Of a DNA stretch of 64,000 bases, positions 1-8,338 are shown piece by piece. How positions within the stretch are numbered: position 1 is the stretch's first letter; each line of letters starts with the position of its first letter. The translations under genes and the position numbers were made by a program. The notes beneath the pieces were generated by a model. The model was not told where the DNA came from and ran no database searches. It saw only the letters and a list, made by a program, of their open reading frames with translations. The stretch covers positions 1,488,001 through 1,552,000 of the forward strand of contig NZ_CP096205.1 of assembly GCF_023195775.1 (NCBI RefSeq), in the 5' to 3' direction. The stretch comes from Flavobacterium azooxidireducens. GTDB taxonomy: Bacteria; Bacteroidota; Bacteroidia; Flavobacteriales; Flavobacteriaceae.

Positions 1-3000
1 GTAATCAATGACACAACCACAGGCTGTTCAGCTCAAGCTCCAATTGAATTAGAACCTGCAACTCCTGTAACTTTTACCACTGTTCATAATGATGTAAGTT
101 GTAATGGCGGAAATGACGGAAGTATTACTGTGACTTTACCGGCATCCAACGATAACCCGATTTATACGTATGTTTTAACAGATGGTGTAAATGCTCCAAT
201 TTCTCAAAATAATGGTGTTTTCACCGGATTAGCGGCTGGAACTTATACTATTACTGTTACTTCTGCCAGAAATTGTTCTTTACAAGAAATCATTGTAATT
301 GATGAACCGGCTTTATTAACAGTTGCTGCAACGGCTACCGATTTTGCTTGTGATGCTTCCAATGTGGTTCAAACATCAACCATTACAGCCGCAGCCAATT
401 TTGGAACAGCTCCTTATGTTTACAGCATTAACGGAACGAATTTCTTCGCATCCAACACATTTACAATCGTAGATAATGGAAGTGTTCAAAACATTACTGT
501 GACTGTTCGTGATGCTAATAATTGTTTGACGACAACTCTTGTGAACATTAATCCATTACCAACCATTACTGCAGTTACTACAACAACGGTAACGAATTTA
601 ACGTGTACGAATGACGGAACCGTTCAAATTAATGTAACCGGTGGTTCAGGTGATTTTACATTTGAATTATTACCCCTAGGAAGTCAGCCTGCTATCACAC
701 CGGGAAGTGGTGTTTTCAGTGCTAACTTTACGTTAACTGAGCCTGGAACCTATACTTTCCAAGTAACTGACAACGAAACAGGATGTTATTTTATAACTGC
801 TCCTTATACAATCACTCCTTTTGATACCATCGAAGCAAGTATAATCAACTCATCTGCTGTAACTTGTTTTGGCGATACAGATGGAACTATAACTGTAAAT
901 GTTTTAGGTTATGTTGGAAATGTAACCTATGATGTAATTGACATTCAAGGAAATACGGTTGCTTCCGGAAGTGGAAATACTGCTATAAATCCGTTTATCG
1001 TTTCAGGATTATCAGGTGGAAATTATCAAGTAGTTGTCACAGCAACTGAGACACCTTTCTGTACAGCTACATCCAACTTTGCAGTAGTTTCTTCGCCAAG
1101 TGAGCCATTGGTTTTAACAGCGAATGAAACAGCAAATGTTACTTGTACTAACAATTTAGGTGAAATTTTTGCCAATGCAATCGGAGGATGGGGAACGTAT
1201 CAATATGAATTGGTCAACAACACGACTGCTACAACTGTTCAACCTTTTGGAGCCAATTCGTTATTTACAGGATTAGCAGGCGGAAATTATACAGTTTCTG
1301 TGCAAGATGCCGGAGGATGTTTAGTAAGTACAACTGTTATTTTGGTTCAACCGAGTTTAATTTCGGCTAATCTTACTTCTATCAATACTAATTTACTTTG
1401 TAATGGTGATACAAATGCTTCTGTAACGGCTGCAAATGTAATCGGAGGACAAGGAACGTATCAATACATTTTGAATACGTATGATTCAACCGGAACAACA
1501 ATTGTAACCAGTTCAGGAGGACAAACGAGTCCAACTTTTGATGGATTAGGTGCAGGAATTTACAGCATCACCATCACAGACGGATGGAATTGTGATTTTA
1601 CAACTAACATCATCACAATAACTGAACCAACAGTTGTAGTAGCTTCATTAACATTAACAAGTTCATTAACTTGTACAAATGATGCAATAATCACACTTTC
1701 TGCTTCGGGTGGAACGGCTCCGTATCAATACAGTACCGACGGAATCACTTTTACCAACACAACGGTTTACAATGTTGGCCCAGGAACGTATCAATTTTTT
1801 GTAAGAGATGCAAACAATTGTGCCGTAGTTCAAACCAATCAAATCACGATAGAAACTATTCCTGATTTAGAATTGAATTTAAATTTAAATAGTGCCAACA
1901 TCAACTGTTTTGGAGAAAGTACAGCAACCATTATTGCCAACACAACTGGCGGTTTAGGAAATTACAGCTACACACTTTTAGACAATGCGAATAACGTAAT
2001 TGCCGGTCCACAAAGCAGTGGAATGTTCACCAATCTTCCATCCGGAAGTTATATTGTTGAGGTGGATAGTGTCGATTGTAATGCGGTTTCATCACTAATC
2101 CAAATCACTGATCCGCAAGAATTGATGATTTCTAATTTGACTGTCAATAATGTTTTATGTAATGGAGGAGAAAACGGAAGTGTTTCCATCCAAACTACAG
2201 GAGGAACAGGAACAGTTCAATATGCGATTTCGCCTAACTTAAATCAATTTTTCAACACCGGAACATTCAATAATTTAGCTCCGGGCAATTATGATATTAT
2301 CGTTCAAGATCAAAACGGATGTTTTATTTTATTGGATATCGAAATCACTGAACCTGCTCCATTAATAGCTGATGTTGATTTAACAACAGTGGTTCAAAAC
2401 TTATGTTTAGGTGATAATGATGGTTCGTTTACCGTTCTAATCACCGGAGGAACAGCTCCATATTCAACCAGTTTGAATAACCAAGATCCGGGTGCTTTTG
2501 TTGAAGGACAATTATCGTTCTCAGGATTAGAAGGCGGAACTGATTACTTCATCTTCGTAAAAGATGCCAATGGTTGTGAAACAATTGCGTATATCTTCTT
2601 AGATGCTCCGGTAGAAGTAATTCCTGCCATCGAATCAGTTGTTTATAATTGTTCAGGAAATGTGCCGGGTAACATCGTAACCGTTTCTGTCAATGCATCT
2701 GCAGTTGGAAATGTTCAGTATGCTTTGGATGGCGGAACTTATCAAGCTTCAAATGTGTTTGTGAATGTTCCAGCCGGAAATCATACTATTTCAGTTCAAC
2801 ACACCAACGGTTGTACCAAAACTGTTGATATGAATATCGATGATAATCAACCGTTAAGTGCAACTTTATCAAGTGTTCAAAACGTACTTTGTAATGGTGA
2901 TTCAACAGGAAGTGTAACCATCGACGTAACTGGAGGAACCGGAACAATTGAATATGCGATTTCACCAAACTTAACCACATTTACAACAAACAATGTGTTT

Positions 3001-5463
3001 ACTAATTTAGCCGCCGGAACGTATGACATTATCGTTCGAGATGGAATTGGATGTAGTGTTACGCAACAAGTAATCATCACTGAACCGACAGTTGTGACCT
3101 CAAGTGTTTCTGCTTTGGTACAAGAATTATGCACAAATGACGGAAACGCAAGCATCTCAATTGCTGTAAATGGCGGCGTTGCTCCGTATTCAACAAGTTT
3201 GAATGACCAAAATAATTTTGTTGCGAATCAATTTACCTATTCTAATTTAACTGGTGGACAAACTTATACCATTTTCATTCAAGATGCCAATGGTTGTATT
3301 TCATCCATACCTGTAACGTTAGATGCTCCGGTAACGATTATTCCAACGGTTGATATAGCGTATTTCTGTACAGGAAATGTAGTTGGAAACACCGTAACTG
3401 TTAGTGTAAATTCAGAGGTCGTTAATGATGTAACCTATTCGTTAGACGGAGGAACTTACCAAACATCTCCATCATTCACGAATGTTCCTGTTGGAAATCA
3501 TACCATCTCGGTTCAACACACCAATGGTTGTACTCAAACTGTTAATTTCATCATCGATGACATTCAACCGATAAGTGTTACTGTGTCAAATGTTCAAAAT
3601 GCACTTTGTAATGGTGATTCAACAGGAAGTGTAACGATAAACGGAACTGGAGGTTCAGGAACAATTGAGTATGCTATTTCGCCAAACTTAACCACATTTA
3701 CCACAAATAATGTATTTACAAATTTAACTGCCGGAACATACACAATCATCGTTCGTGACGGAATTGGTTGTACTCTTTCACAAGAAGTAATCATCACCGA
3801 ACCAACTGTTGTGACTTCAAGTGTTTCTGCTTTAGTACAAGAATTATGTACTGGTGACGGAAATGCAAGTATCACAATTACTGTAAATGGCGGTGTTGCT
3901 CCTTATTCAACAAGTTTGAATAACCAAAACAATTTTGTAGCCAATCAATTTACGTATTCTAACTTAACTGGTGGACAAACTTATACCATTTTCATTCGTG
4001 ATGCTAATGATTGTATATCATCTATTCCGGTAACGTTAGATGCTCCGGTTACTATTAATCCAACGGTTGCTGTAACCTATGTTTGTACAGGTAATGTAGT
4101 AGGAAATGCAGTAACAGTTAGTGTAAATTCAGCTGTGGTAAATAATGTAACCTATTCATTGGATGGAGGAACTTTTCAAGCATCTGCCACATTCACCAAT
4201 GTTGCGGTTGGAAACCACACCATCACCGTTAGACATACCAATGGATGTGAACAACAAGTTCTATTTACAATCACACCGTCAACTCCGGTTCAAGCTTTAT
4301 TTACTCAAGTAGATGTGACTTGTCATGGTGAATCAACAGGTTCTTTCCAAGTTTCAGCCTTTGGAGGAAGCGGACAATTAGAATTTGCTGTTTCTCCAAA
4401 CTTGACAGATTTTGGTCCAAACCAAACATTTACCAATTTACCTGCCGGAAATTATACGGTTATTGTTAGGGATGAAATAGGTTGTACTACCCAGTTAAAC
4501 ATCACAATCAACCAACCAAACGCGTTAAATACTTCCTTAGTAACCATGTTCCCGGATTTATGTGCCGGTGACAATGTGGGTGCAATTGAAATTTCCATCA
4601 ATGGTGGAATTGCTCCTTACTCAACTAGTTTGAATAATGAAAACAATTATACACCCAACCGTGTTTTGTTTGAAGATTTAGCTGGCGGACAAACCTATAC
4701 CATTTATGTAAGAGATGCCAATGGATGTGTAACAACATTGGAAGTTGATGTGGATGGAGGAATTAATATTTCTCCTGCTACAAACATTGTTTATGGTTGT
4801 GTTGGTGATACTGCTTTAAACACCGTTACCGTTAAAACGAGAGAAGACGTATTCGCGGATGTAACATTTTCATTAGATGGCGGTGCATTCCAAACCGGGA
4901 ATGTATTTACCAATTTATCAAATGGAAATCATTCAGTAACAGTTCTTCATGAAGATGGTTGTTCGGAAACTATTGGATTTACCATTTCAAATTACATTCC
5001 GATTGCGTTGACTTTATCTGAAACGTATCAAAATCAGTTTACGGCAACAACAACCGGAGGAAGTGGAAGTTATACCTACTATCTAAACGGAGTAGACTAT
5101 GGATACAACAATGTTTTCCAAATATTAGCTACCGGAACTTACACCGTTCTTGTTCGTGATGAAAACGGTTGTACGGCCGAAGCTCAAATTTACATTGAGT
5201 TTATCGACATCGATATTCCAAACTTCTTTACACCAAATGATGATGGTGATAACGATACGTGGGTTCCTGAAAATTTAGAAGGATTCCCAAATGCACGCGT
5301 AGAGGTTTTTGACCGTTACGGAAGAATTATTACGCAATTTGGACACAAAGGCGAGTGGGATGGAACCTACAACGGATCACTGTTACCTACCGGTGATTAT
5401 TGGTACACCATCACGCTAGACGGCGGAAGACAATTTGTTGGAAACGTTACCCTTTACAGATAA
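1..5463 (+). CDS. SprB-like repeat adhesin with T9SS type B C-terminal domain (5' end outside window)
   Basis: The reading frame is open from base 1, so the start lies upstream; 1,820 residues are visible. The protein is a chain of SprB-type repeats of about 80 residues, recognisable by CNG...GS, GG..PY or GG.G..., and NG-C motifs. The last 85 or so residues, starting at NFFTPNDDGDNDTW and ending in VGNVTLYR, form a gliding-motility/T9SS type B sorting domain. By family it is exported by the type IX system and displayed on the surface, where SprB-like proteins act in gliding or adhesion. Between about 2150 and 5000 a higher-order unit of about 717 bp (three sub-repeats) recurs four times. The next gene encodes a SprF-like protein, the usual partner of such adhesins. 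Family assignment is firm; the ligand is unknown. Confidence 0.93.
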   Translation, partial: VINDTTTGCSAQAPIELEPATPVTFTTVHNDVSCNGGNDGSITVTLPASNDNPIYTYVLTDGVNAPISQNNGVFTGLAAGTYTITVTSARNCSLQEIIVIDEPALLTVAATATDFACDASNVVQTSTITAAANFGTAPYVYSINGTNFFASNTFTIVDNGSVQNITVTVRDANNCLTTTLVNINPLPTITAVTTTTVTNLTCTNDGTVQINVTGGSGDFTFELLPLGSQPAITPGSGVFSANFTLTEPGTYTFQVTDNETGCYFITAPYTITPFDTIEASIINSSAVTCFGDTDGTITVNVLGYVGNVTYDVIDIQGNTVASGSGNTAINPFIVSGLSGGNYQVVVTATETPFCTATSNFAVVSSPSEPLVLTANETANVTCTNNLGEIFANAIGGWGTYQYELVNNTTATTVQPFGANSLFTGLAGGNYTVSVQDAGGCLVSTTVILVQPSLISANLTSINTNLLCNGDTNASVTAANVIGGQGTYQYILNTYDSTGTTIVTSSGGQTSPTFDGLGAGIYSITITDGWNCDFTTNIITITEPTVVVASLTLTSSLTCTNDAIITLSASGGTAPYQYSTDGITFTNTTVYNVGPGTYQFFVRDANNCAVVQTNQITIETIPDLELNLNLNSANINCFGESTATIIANTTGGLGNYSYTLLDNANNVIAGPQSSGMFTNLPSGSYIVEVDSVDCNAVSSLIQITDPQELMISNLTVNNVLCNGGENGSVSIQTTGGTGTVQYAISPNLNQFFNTGTFNNLAPGNYDIIVQDQNGCFILLDIEITEPAPLIADVDLTTVVQNLCLGDNDGSFTVLITGGTAPYSTSLNNQDPGAFVEGQLSFSGLEGGTDYFIFVKDANGCETIAYIFLDAPVEVIPAIESVVYNCSGNVPGNIVTVSVNASAVGNVQYALDGGTYQASNVFVNVPAGNHTISVQHTNGCTKTVDMNIDDNQPLSATLSSVQNVLCNGDSTGSVTIDVTGGTGTIEYAISPNLTTFTTNNVFTNLAAGTYDIIVRDGIGCSVTQQVIITEPTVVTSSVSALVQELCTNDGNASISIAVNGGVAPYSTSLNDQNNFVANQFTYSNLTGGQTYTIFIQDANGCISSIPVTLDAPVTIIPTVDIAYFCTGNVVGNTVTVSVNSEVVNDVTYSLDGGTYQTSPSFTNVPVGNHTISVQHTNGCTQTVNFIIDDIQPISVTVSNVQNALCNGDSTGSVTINGTGGSGTIEYAISPNLTTFTTNNVFTNLTAGTYTIIVRDGIGCTLSQEVIITEPTVVTSSVSALVQELCTGDGNASITITVNGGVAPYSTSLNNQNNFVANQFTYSNLTGGQTYTIFIRDANDCISSIPVTLDAPVTINPTVAVTYVCTGNVVGNAVTVSVNSAVVNNVTYSLDGGTFQASATFTNVAVGNHTITVRHTNGCEQQVLFTITPSTPVQALFTQVDVTCHGESTGSFQVSAFGGSGQLEFAVSPNLTDFGPNQTFTNLPAGNYTVIVRDEIGCTTQLNITINQPNALNTSLVTMFPDLCAGDNVGAIEISINGGIAPYSTSLNNENNYTPNRVLFEDLAGGQTYTIYVRDANGCVTTLEVDVDGGINISPATNIVYGCVGDTALNTVTVKTREDVFADVTFSLDGGAFQTGNVFTNLSNGNHSVTVLHEDGCSETIGFTISNYIPIALTLSETYQNQFTATTTGGSGSYTYYLNGVDYGYNNVFQILATGTYTVLVRDENGCTAEAQIYIEFIDIDIPNFFTPNDDGDNDTWVPENLEGFPNARVEVFDRYGRIITQFGHKGEWDGTYNGSLLPTGDYWYTITLDGGRQFVGNVTLYR

Positions 5464-5477
5464 AAAAATAAAAAAAC

Positions 5478-5513
5478 AACCAACTCCAAGTCGCCACAAA
5501 TTTGGAGTTGGTT
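5478..5513 (+). terminator. Stem-loop between the adhesin and sprF-like genes
   Basis: AACCAACTCCAA (5478-5489) is the exact reverse complement of TTGGAGTTGGTT (5502-5513), giving a 12-bp stem with a 12-nt loop. Only three Ts follow, so it may be a weak terminator or an mRNA-processing/stability hairpin that sets the ratio of adhesin to SprF-like protein. Confidence 0.5.
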
Positions 5514-5533
5514 TAACCCAAAAACCTACAACC

Positions 5534-6472
5534 ATGAAAAAAATAGCCCCATTTTTCATTTTGCTAGCTTTTCTAAACGGAAAAGCCCAGGAATTAAACC
5601 TACCTTCTTTTACGCAATATTTAGCTGATAATCCATTTATAATTTCGCCGGTGTATGCCGGAATTGGAGACAATGTAAAAATCAGAGCCAACGGATTTAC
5701 ACAATGGGTTGGAATTAAAGACGCACCCGAAAATATGTCGCTTGCCGGCGATATGCGAATTCATGATCAATCAGGAATTGGTTTGTATTTGTATAGCGAT
5801 AAAAACGGAAATACCCGTCAATCTGGAGCAAAAGTGAGTTTTGCTCATCATATTGTAATTGATAAATATGCGGAACAATTTGTTTCGTTTGGAATTTCGT
5901 ACGCTTTAAATCAGTTTCGAATTGAAATTGAAAATTTTACCGGACAAGATATGGCTGTTGTTGATGATAGAAGACTTACCAATCACAATGTAGATGTTGG
6001 TTTTTTGTATCGTAAAAACGGTTTCTACGGTAGTTTTACCGTTGCGAATTTACTAAACAAAAATTTAGATGTTTTTAATGATGTTGAACCGTTGGAACTA
6101 CGTAATTATCAAGTATTTACGGGTTATAAATGGAGAAGTTCATCCAACAATGATTTTGAAGTAGAACCATCCGGATTTTTTCAATATTTTGAAAGTGATC
6201 AAAGATCAACAACAGATTTGAATTTGAAGCTGCGTTTTTATAACTTTGATGATTATTACTGGGCAGGTGTTTCCTATCGGTTTTTAAATGATCAATTGTT
6301 GGAACCTTTGAATATTGGACCGATGTTGGGATTAAAGAAAAGTAATTTTTACTTCGCTTATTCCTATCAAATCACGCTCAACAAATTGGTGAATTACAAT
6401 TCGGGTACGCACATGGTTACGCTTGGTGTAGATATTTTCCAAGGCATTAGCAACTGTCCGTGTACCTTTTAA
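5534..6472 (+). CDS. PorP/SprF family type IX secretion outer-membrane protein
   Basis: The protein has 312 residues. It starts with a signal peptide (MKKIAPFFILLAFLNGKAQ) followed by the family's opening block (LPSFTQYLADNPFIISPVYAGIGDN) and aromatic beta-strands to the C-terminus, as in PorP/SprF outer-membrane barrels. An in-frame extension to 5435 exists, but it would place 33 charged residues before the signal peptide, so the ATG at 5534 is chosen. SprF-like proteins are needed for secretion or anchoring of a cognate SprB-like adhesin, and here the adhesin gene lies 70 bp upstream on the same strand, so the two are probably one operon. It is a paralogue of the PorP class; the exact subfamily cannot be told from sequence alone. 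Confidence 0.9.
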   Translation: MKKIAPFFILLAFLNGKAQELNLPSFTQYLADNPFIISPVYAGIGDNVKIRANGFTQWVGIKDAPENMSLAGDMRIHDQSGIGLYLYSDKNGNTRQSGAKVSFAHHIVIDKYAEQFVSFGISYALNQFRIEIENFTGQDMAVVDDRRLTNHNVDVGFLYRKNGFYGSFTVANLLNKNLDVFNDVEPLELRNYQVFTGYKWRSSSNNDFEVEPSGFFQYFESDQRSTTDLNLKLRFYNFDDYYWAGVSYRFLNDQLLEPLNIGPMLGLKKSNFYFAYSYQITLNKLVNYNSGTHMVTLGVDIFQGISNCPCTF

Positions 6473-6481
6473 AAACAACAA

Positions 6482-6841
6482 ATGGGAACAATTAAATTAC
6501 AAAACATCCGAACGTTTTCGTTTCACGGCTGTTTGATGGAAGAAAGTAAAATCGGTTCAGATTATTCAATTGATTTGGAAATTAAAACTGATATGCGAAA
6601 ATCGGCCGTTTCCGATGATTTGCACGATACAGTTGATTATGTTCATTTGAATAAAGCAGTAGTGGAAGAAATGGCCATTCGTTCCAAGTTATTAGAACAC
6701 GTTGCTCATCGCATTATCAAACGAATTTTTGATGAAATTCCGGCTGTTTCACGAGTAATTGTTTCGGTTTCAAAGCTGAATCCGCCTATTGGTGGTGATG
6801 TGGAAGCGGTTACGGTTGTGATGGAGGAATACAGGAGTTAG
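6482..6841 (+). CDS. folB: Dihydroneopterin aldolase
   Basis: At 119 residues this has the usual FolB length. It shows the N-terminal FHG motif of the substrate pocket (residues 13-15), the following MEE and G...Y..D segment, and the C-terminal SKLNPPIGGDVEAVTV block, which corresponds to the KP.AP..G..... region carrying the catalytic lysine. FolB converts 7,8-dihydroneopterin to 6-hydroxymethyl-7,8-dihydropterin and glycolaldehyde in folate synthesis and works in the cytoplasm as a ring-shaped oligomer. It starts 9 bp after the SprF-like gene and may be co-transcribed with it, though no functional link is evident. Confidence 0.88.
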   Translation: MGTIKLQNIRTFSFHGCLMEESKIGSDYSIDLEIKTDMRKSAVSDDLHDTVDYVHLNKAVVEEMAIRSKLLEHVAHRIIKRIFDEIPAVSRVIVSVSKLNPPIGGDVEAVTVVMEEYRS

Positions 6842-6916
6842 AAGGTTGCGAGTTGAAAAGTTGCGGGTTACGGGTTTTCTGCGTAAAATTGTCATTCCGA
6901 AGAATGAGGAATCTCA
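6842..6916. repeat. Dispersed intergenic repeats
   Basis: Two short repeat types follow folB. At 6842-6872 there is a run of GGTTGCGAGTTGAAAA/GTTGCGGGTT units, the reverse complement of the AACTCGCAACCTTTC tandem repeat at 61483-61526. At 6891-6916 there is a copy of the dispersed GTCATTCCGA...GGAATCTCA element that also occurs at 7611-7637 and 15747-15803. Confidence 0.6.
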
Positions 6917-6988
6917 TAAATTTAAGATTAAGTTTACTTTTAGAAAAAGTTTTTTGAAGTTTAGCTTTTTAACTTTAAACTTTTTATT

Positions 6989-6996
6989 TACATTTG
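6989..6996 (+). promoter_or_regulatory. Promoter -7 element of tRNA-Cys
   Basis: TACATTTG matches the Bacteroidetes -7 consensus TAnnTTTG and ends 14 bp before the tRNA 5' end. No clear TTG -33 element was found at the usual spacing. Confidence 0.55.
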
Positions 6997-7010
6997 CCAT
7001 CCGATTATAA

Positions 7011-7081
7011 GGCGTCGTGGCCGAGCGGCTAGGCACCGGTCTGCAAAACCGTCTACCCCGGTTCGAATCCGGGCGATGCCT
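7011..7081 (+). tRNA. tRNA-Cys (GCA)
   Basis: The 71-nt sequence folds as a cloverleaf. The acceptor stem is GGCGTCG/CGATGCC with one G-U pair, the D stem GCC/GGC, the anticodon loop CTGCAAA with anticodon GCA at 7043-7045, and the T arm CCCGG-TTCGAAT-CCGGG. The discriminator is T, as cysteinyl-tRNA synthetase requires, and CCA is not encoded. The outermost pair of the anticodon stem is a C-U mismatch. It is followed by a strong terminator and by four partial copies of its own 3' half. Confidence 0.96.
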
Positions 7082-7084
7082 CTG

Positions 7085-7114
7085 AAACCTTCAAGGAAAC
7101 TTGGAGGTTTTTTT
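7085..7114 (+). terminator. Rho-independent terminator of tRNA-Cys (type A stem)
   Basis: AAACCTTCAAG and CTTGGAGGTTT pair over 11 bp with one G-U pair around a GAAA tetraloop, followed by a run of seven Ts. The same stem recurs at 7327-7356. Confidence 0.9.
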
Positions 7115-7150
7115 ATTTTAAATTTTTAGAAAAAATTAATTAAAGATAAT

Positions 7151-7201
7151 GCAAAACCGTCTACCTCGGTTCTCCCGATTACTATCGGGAGGGCGATGCC
7201 T
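7151..7201 (+). pseudogene. tRNA-Cys 3'-half relic, copy 1
   Basis: It begins at the anticodon GCA and keeps AAACCGTCTACC-CGGTT and GGCGATGCCT of the tRNA. The T loop and 3' T-stem start are replaced by the 20-bp palindrome CTCCCGATTACTATCGGGAG. The acceptor 5' strand and D arm are absent, so it cannot make a tRNA. Confidence 0.85.
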
Positions 7202-7208
7202 CAAAATT

Positions 7209-7236
7209 AAAGCTTCTTGAAAAAGGAGCTTTTTTT
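7209..7236 (+). terminator. Terminator after relic copy 1 (type B stem)
   Basis: AAAGCTTCTT pairs with AAGGAGCTTT around GAAA (10 bp, one G-U), followed by a T run. The stem sequence differs from type A but the architecture is the same. Confidence 0.85.
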
Positions 7237-7272
7237 GTTTTAAATTTTTAGAAAAAATTAATTAAAGATAAT

Positions 7273-7323
7273 GCAAAACCGTCTACCTCGGTTCTCCCGA
7301 TTGCTATCGGGAGGGCGATGCCT
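7273..7323 (+). pseudogene. tRNA-Cys 3'-half relic, copy 2
   Basis: Same structure as copy 1. The palindrome centre is TGCT instead of TACT (CTCCCGATTGCTATCGGGAG). Confidence 0.85.
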
Positions 7324-7326
7324 CTG

Positions 7327-7356
7327 AAACCTTCAAGGAAACTTGGAGGTTTTTTT
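7327..7356 (+). terminator. Terminator after relic copy 2 (type A stem)
   Basis: Identical to the terminator of the intact tRNA: an 11-bp stem, GAAA loop and T run. Confidence 0.85.
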
Positions 7357-7392
7357 GTTTTAAATTTTTAGAAAAAATTAATTAAAGATAAT

Positions 7393-7443
7393 GCAAAACC
7401 GTCTACCTCGGTTCTCCCGATTACTATCGGGAGGGCGATGCCT
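7393..7443 (+). pseudogene. tRNA-Cys 3'-half relic, copy 3
   Basis: Sequence identical to copy 1 over the 51-bp relic, including the TACT palindrome centre, consistent with duplication of a two-unit block. Confidence 0.85.
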
Positions 7444-7450
7444 CAAAATT

Positions 7451-7478
7451 AAAGCTTCTTGAAAAAGGAGCTTTTTTT
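7451..7478 (+). terminator. Terminator after relic copy 3 (type B stem)
   Basis: Same AAAGCTTCTT-GAAA-AAGGAGCTTT hairpin and T run as after copy 1. Confidence 0.85.
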
Positions 7479-7514
7479 GTTTTAAATTTTTAGAAAAAAT
7501 TAATTAAAGATAAC

Positions 7515-7565
7515 GCAAAACCGTCTACCCCGGTTCTCCCGATAGCAATCGGGAGGGCGATGCCT
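7515..7565 (+). pseudogene. tRNA-Cys 3'-half relic, copy 4
   Basis: It retains the intact-tRNA form CTACCCCGG where copies 1-3 have CTACCTCGG. Its palindrome is in the opposite orientation (CTCCCGATAGCAATCGGGAG, the reverse complement of the copy 2 insert). Confidence 0.85.
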
Positions 7566-7568
7566 CTG

Positions 7569-7599
7569 AAAGAGTTACTGAAAAGTAGCTCTTTTTTTT
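7569..7599 (+). terminator. Terminator after relic copy 4 (type C stem)
   Basis: AAAGAGTTACT pairs with AGTAGCTCTTT around GAAA, followed by eight Ts. This is a third stem sequence with the same loop and length. Confidence 0.85.
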
Positions 7600-7610
7600 A
7601 GCTCCATTGT

Positions 7611-7637
7611 GTCATTTCGACGATAGGAGAAATCTCA
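7611..7637. repeat. Dispersed GTCATTTCGACG...GAAATCTCA repeat
   Basis: A copy of the dispersed intergenic element seen at 6891 and, as a palindrome, at 15747-15803. It starts 11 bp after the last terminator of the tRNA array. Confidence 0.6.
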
Positions 7638-7660
7638 ATGTAATTGAAAATTTAATAAAA

Positions 7661-8320
7661 TCAATTTGAAATTTGTATTTGAATTAAATCAATTGGATGG
7701 ATTAAAATATTTAGTTCACTAAGTAGCTTAAATTCAATATTATAGATTAGTATTTTTTTACCTTTTTTTAAATTTAATAGTTCTTTATATACCTCATCCG
7801 TAATTTTACTTCCTTCAATGTGAAATTTCTTTTTTTTATGTATATATAAATCAAAACTTGTCACTTTTAAATTTAAAAAATCATATAGAAAATCTTCTAA
7901 ATAAAAAGAAATCTCAGCATCTTTTAATTCTTCTTTTTTCATCAAAACGATACAGTTTTGACAATTTTTATTGTTAATTCTAGCAATATGTTTCTTTAAA
8001 TTTTTTATCCTGAAAAAGTGTTCTTCAACCACTTTTGAATCGTCGTCTAAAATAATCTCTAATTTAACAACCATTTCATTTCCTTGTCCGGGAACAATAT
8101 AATATTTACCATTTTCTTCTTTTACCCCTAATCCAGAAACAGTAAATGATCTTGCGTTTGGAACAGCAATTGAAATTGGATTTTGAATTCCTCTATAAAC
8201 TACATTCAATTTATCGGCAGAAATGAGTCCTATTTTAGATTTTGAAACAATTACAGAATCATTTTGTGCCAATAAAAATTGACAGAAAAGTAAAGAGAGT
8301 ATGAGTTGAAATTTATTCAT
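7661..8320 (-). CDS. Secreted protein resembling the GldM C-terminal domain
   Basis: The protein has 219 residues with an N-terminal signal peptide ending near LLAQN. Residues 32-110 (ISADKLNVVYRGIQNPISI, then VPGQGNEMVVKLEI and a following FRIKNL) resemble the periplasmic immunoglobulin-like domains near the C-terminus of GldM, the T9SS motor protein. The N-terminal transmembrane helix and the rest of GldM are missing, so this is not GldM itself. The second half contains a CQNC motif and is not recognised. It lies just downstream of the HigBA pair and of the tRNA-Cys array, in what looks like an accessory patch. Its function is unknown; the domain assignment rests on motif resemblance only. 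Confidence 0.5.
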   Translation of the reverse strand: MNKFQLILSLLFCQFLLAQNDSVIVSKSKIGLISADKLNVVYRGIQNPISIAVPNARSFTVSGLGVKEENGKYYIVPGQGNEMVVKLEIILDDDSKVVEEHFFRIKNLKKHIARINNKNCQNCIVLMKKEELKDAEISFYLEDFLYDFLNLKVTSFDLYIHKKKKFHIEGSKITDEVYKELLNLKKGKKILIYNIEFKLLSELNILIHPIDLIQIQISN

Positions 8321-8338
8321 TCAAACATTTCAAAAAAA

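Larger units (their letters stand above)
7115..7599 (+). repeat. Tandem array of about 120-bp units derived from tRNA-Cys
   Basis: Four units follow the intact tRNA. Their GCAAAACC starts lie at 7151, 7273, 7393 and 7515, a spacing of 120-122 bp. Each unit consists of a near-identical AT-rich spacer (AATTTTTAGAAAAAATTAAT and onward), a 51-bp relic of the tRNA 3' half, and a terminator with a GAAA loop. The terminator stems alternate A-B-A-B-C counting the one behind the intact tRNA, so a two-unit (about 242 bp) duplication is likely. Confidence 0.9.

Noticed and set aside
2786..3875. Minus-strand open frames of 64-93 codons within the SprB-like repeats
   Set aside because: They mirror the repeated plus-strand coding sequence and recur with its period. 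They have no promoter, family or neighbours.
7115..7599. CRISPR-like array of regular repeats
   Set aside because: The units are about 120 bp and the repeated part is tRNA-derived. The spacers are near-identical or terminator hairpins rather than unique sequences, and no cas genes are near.
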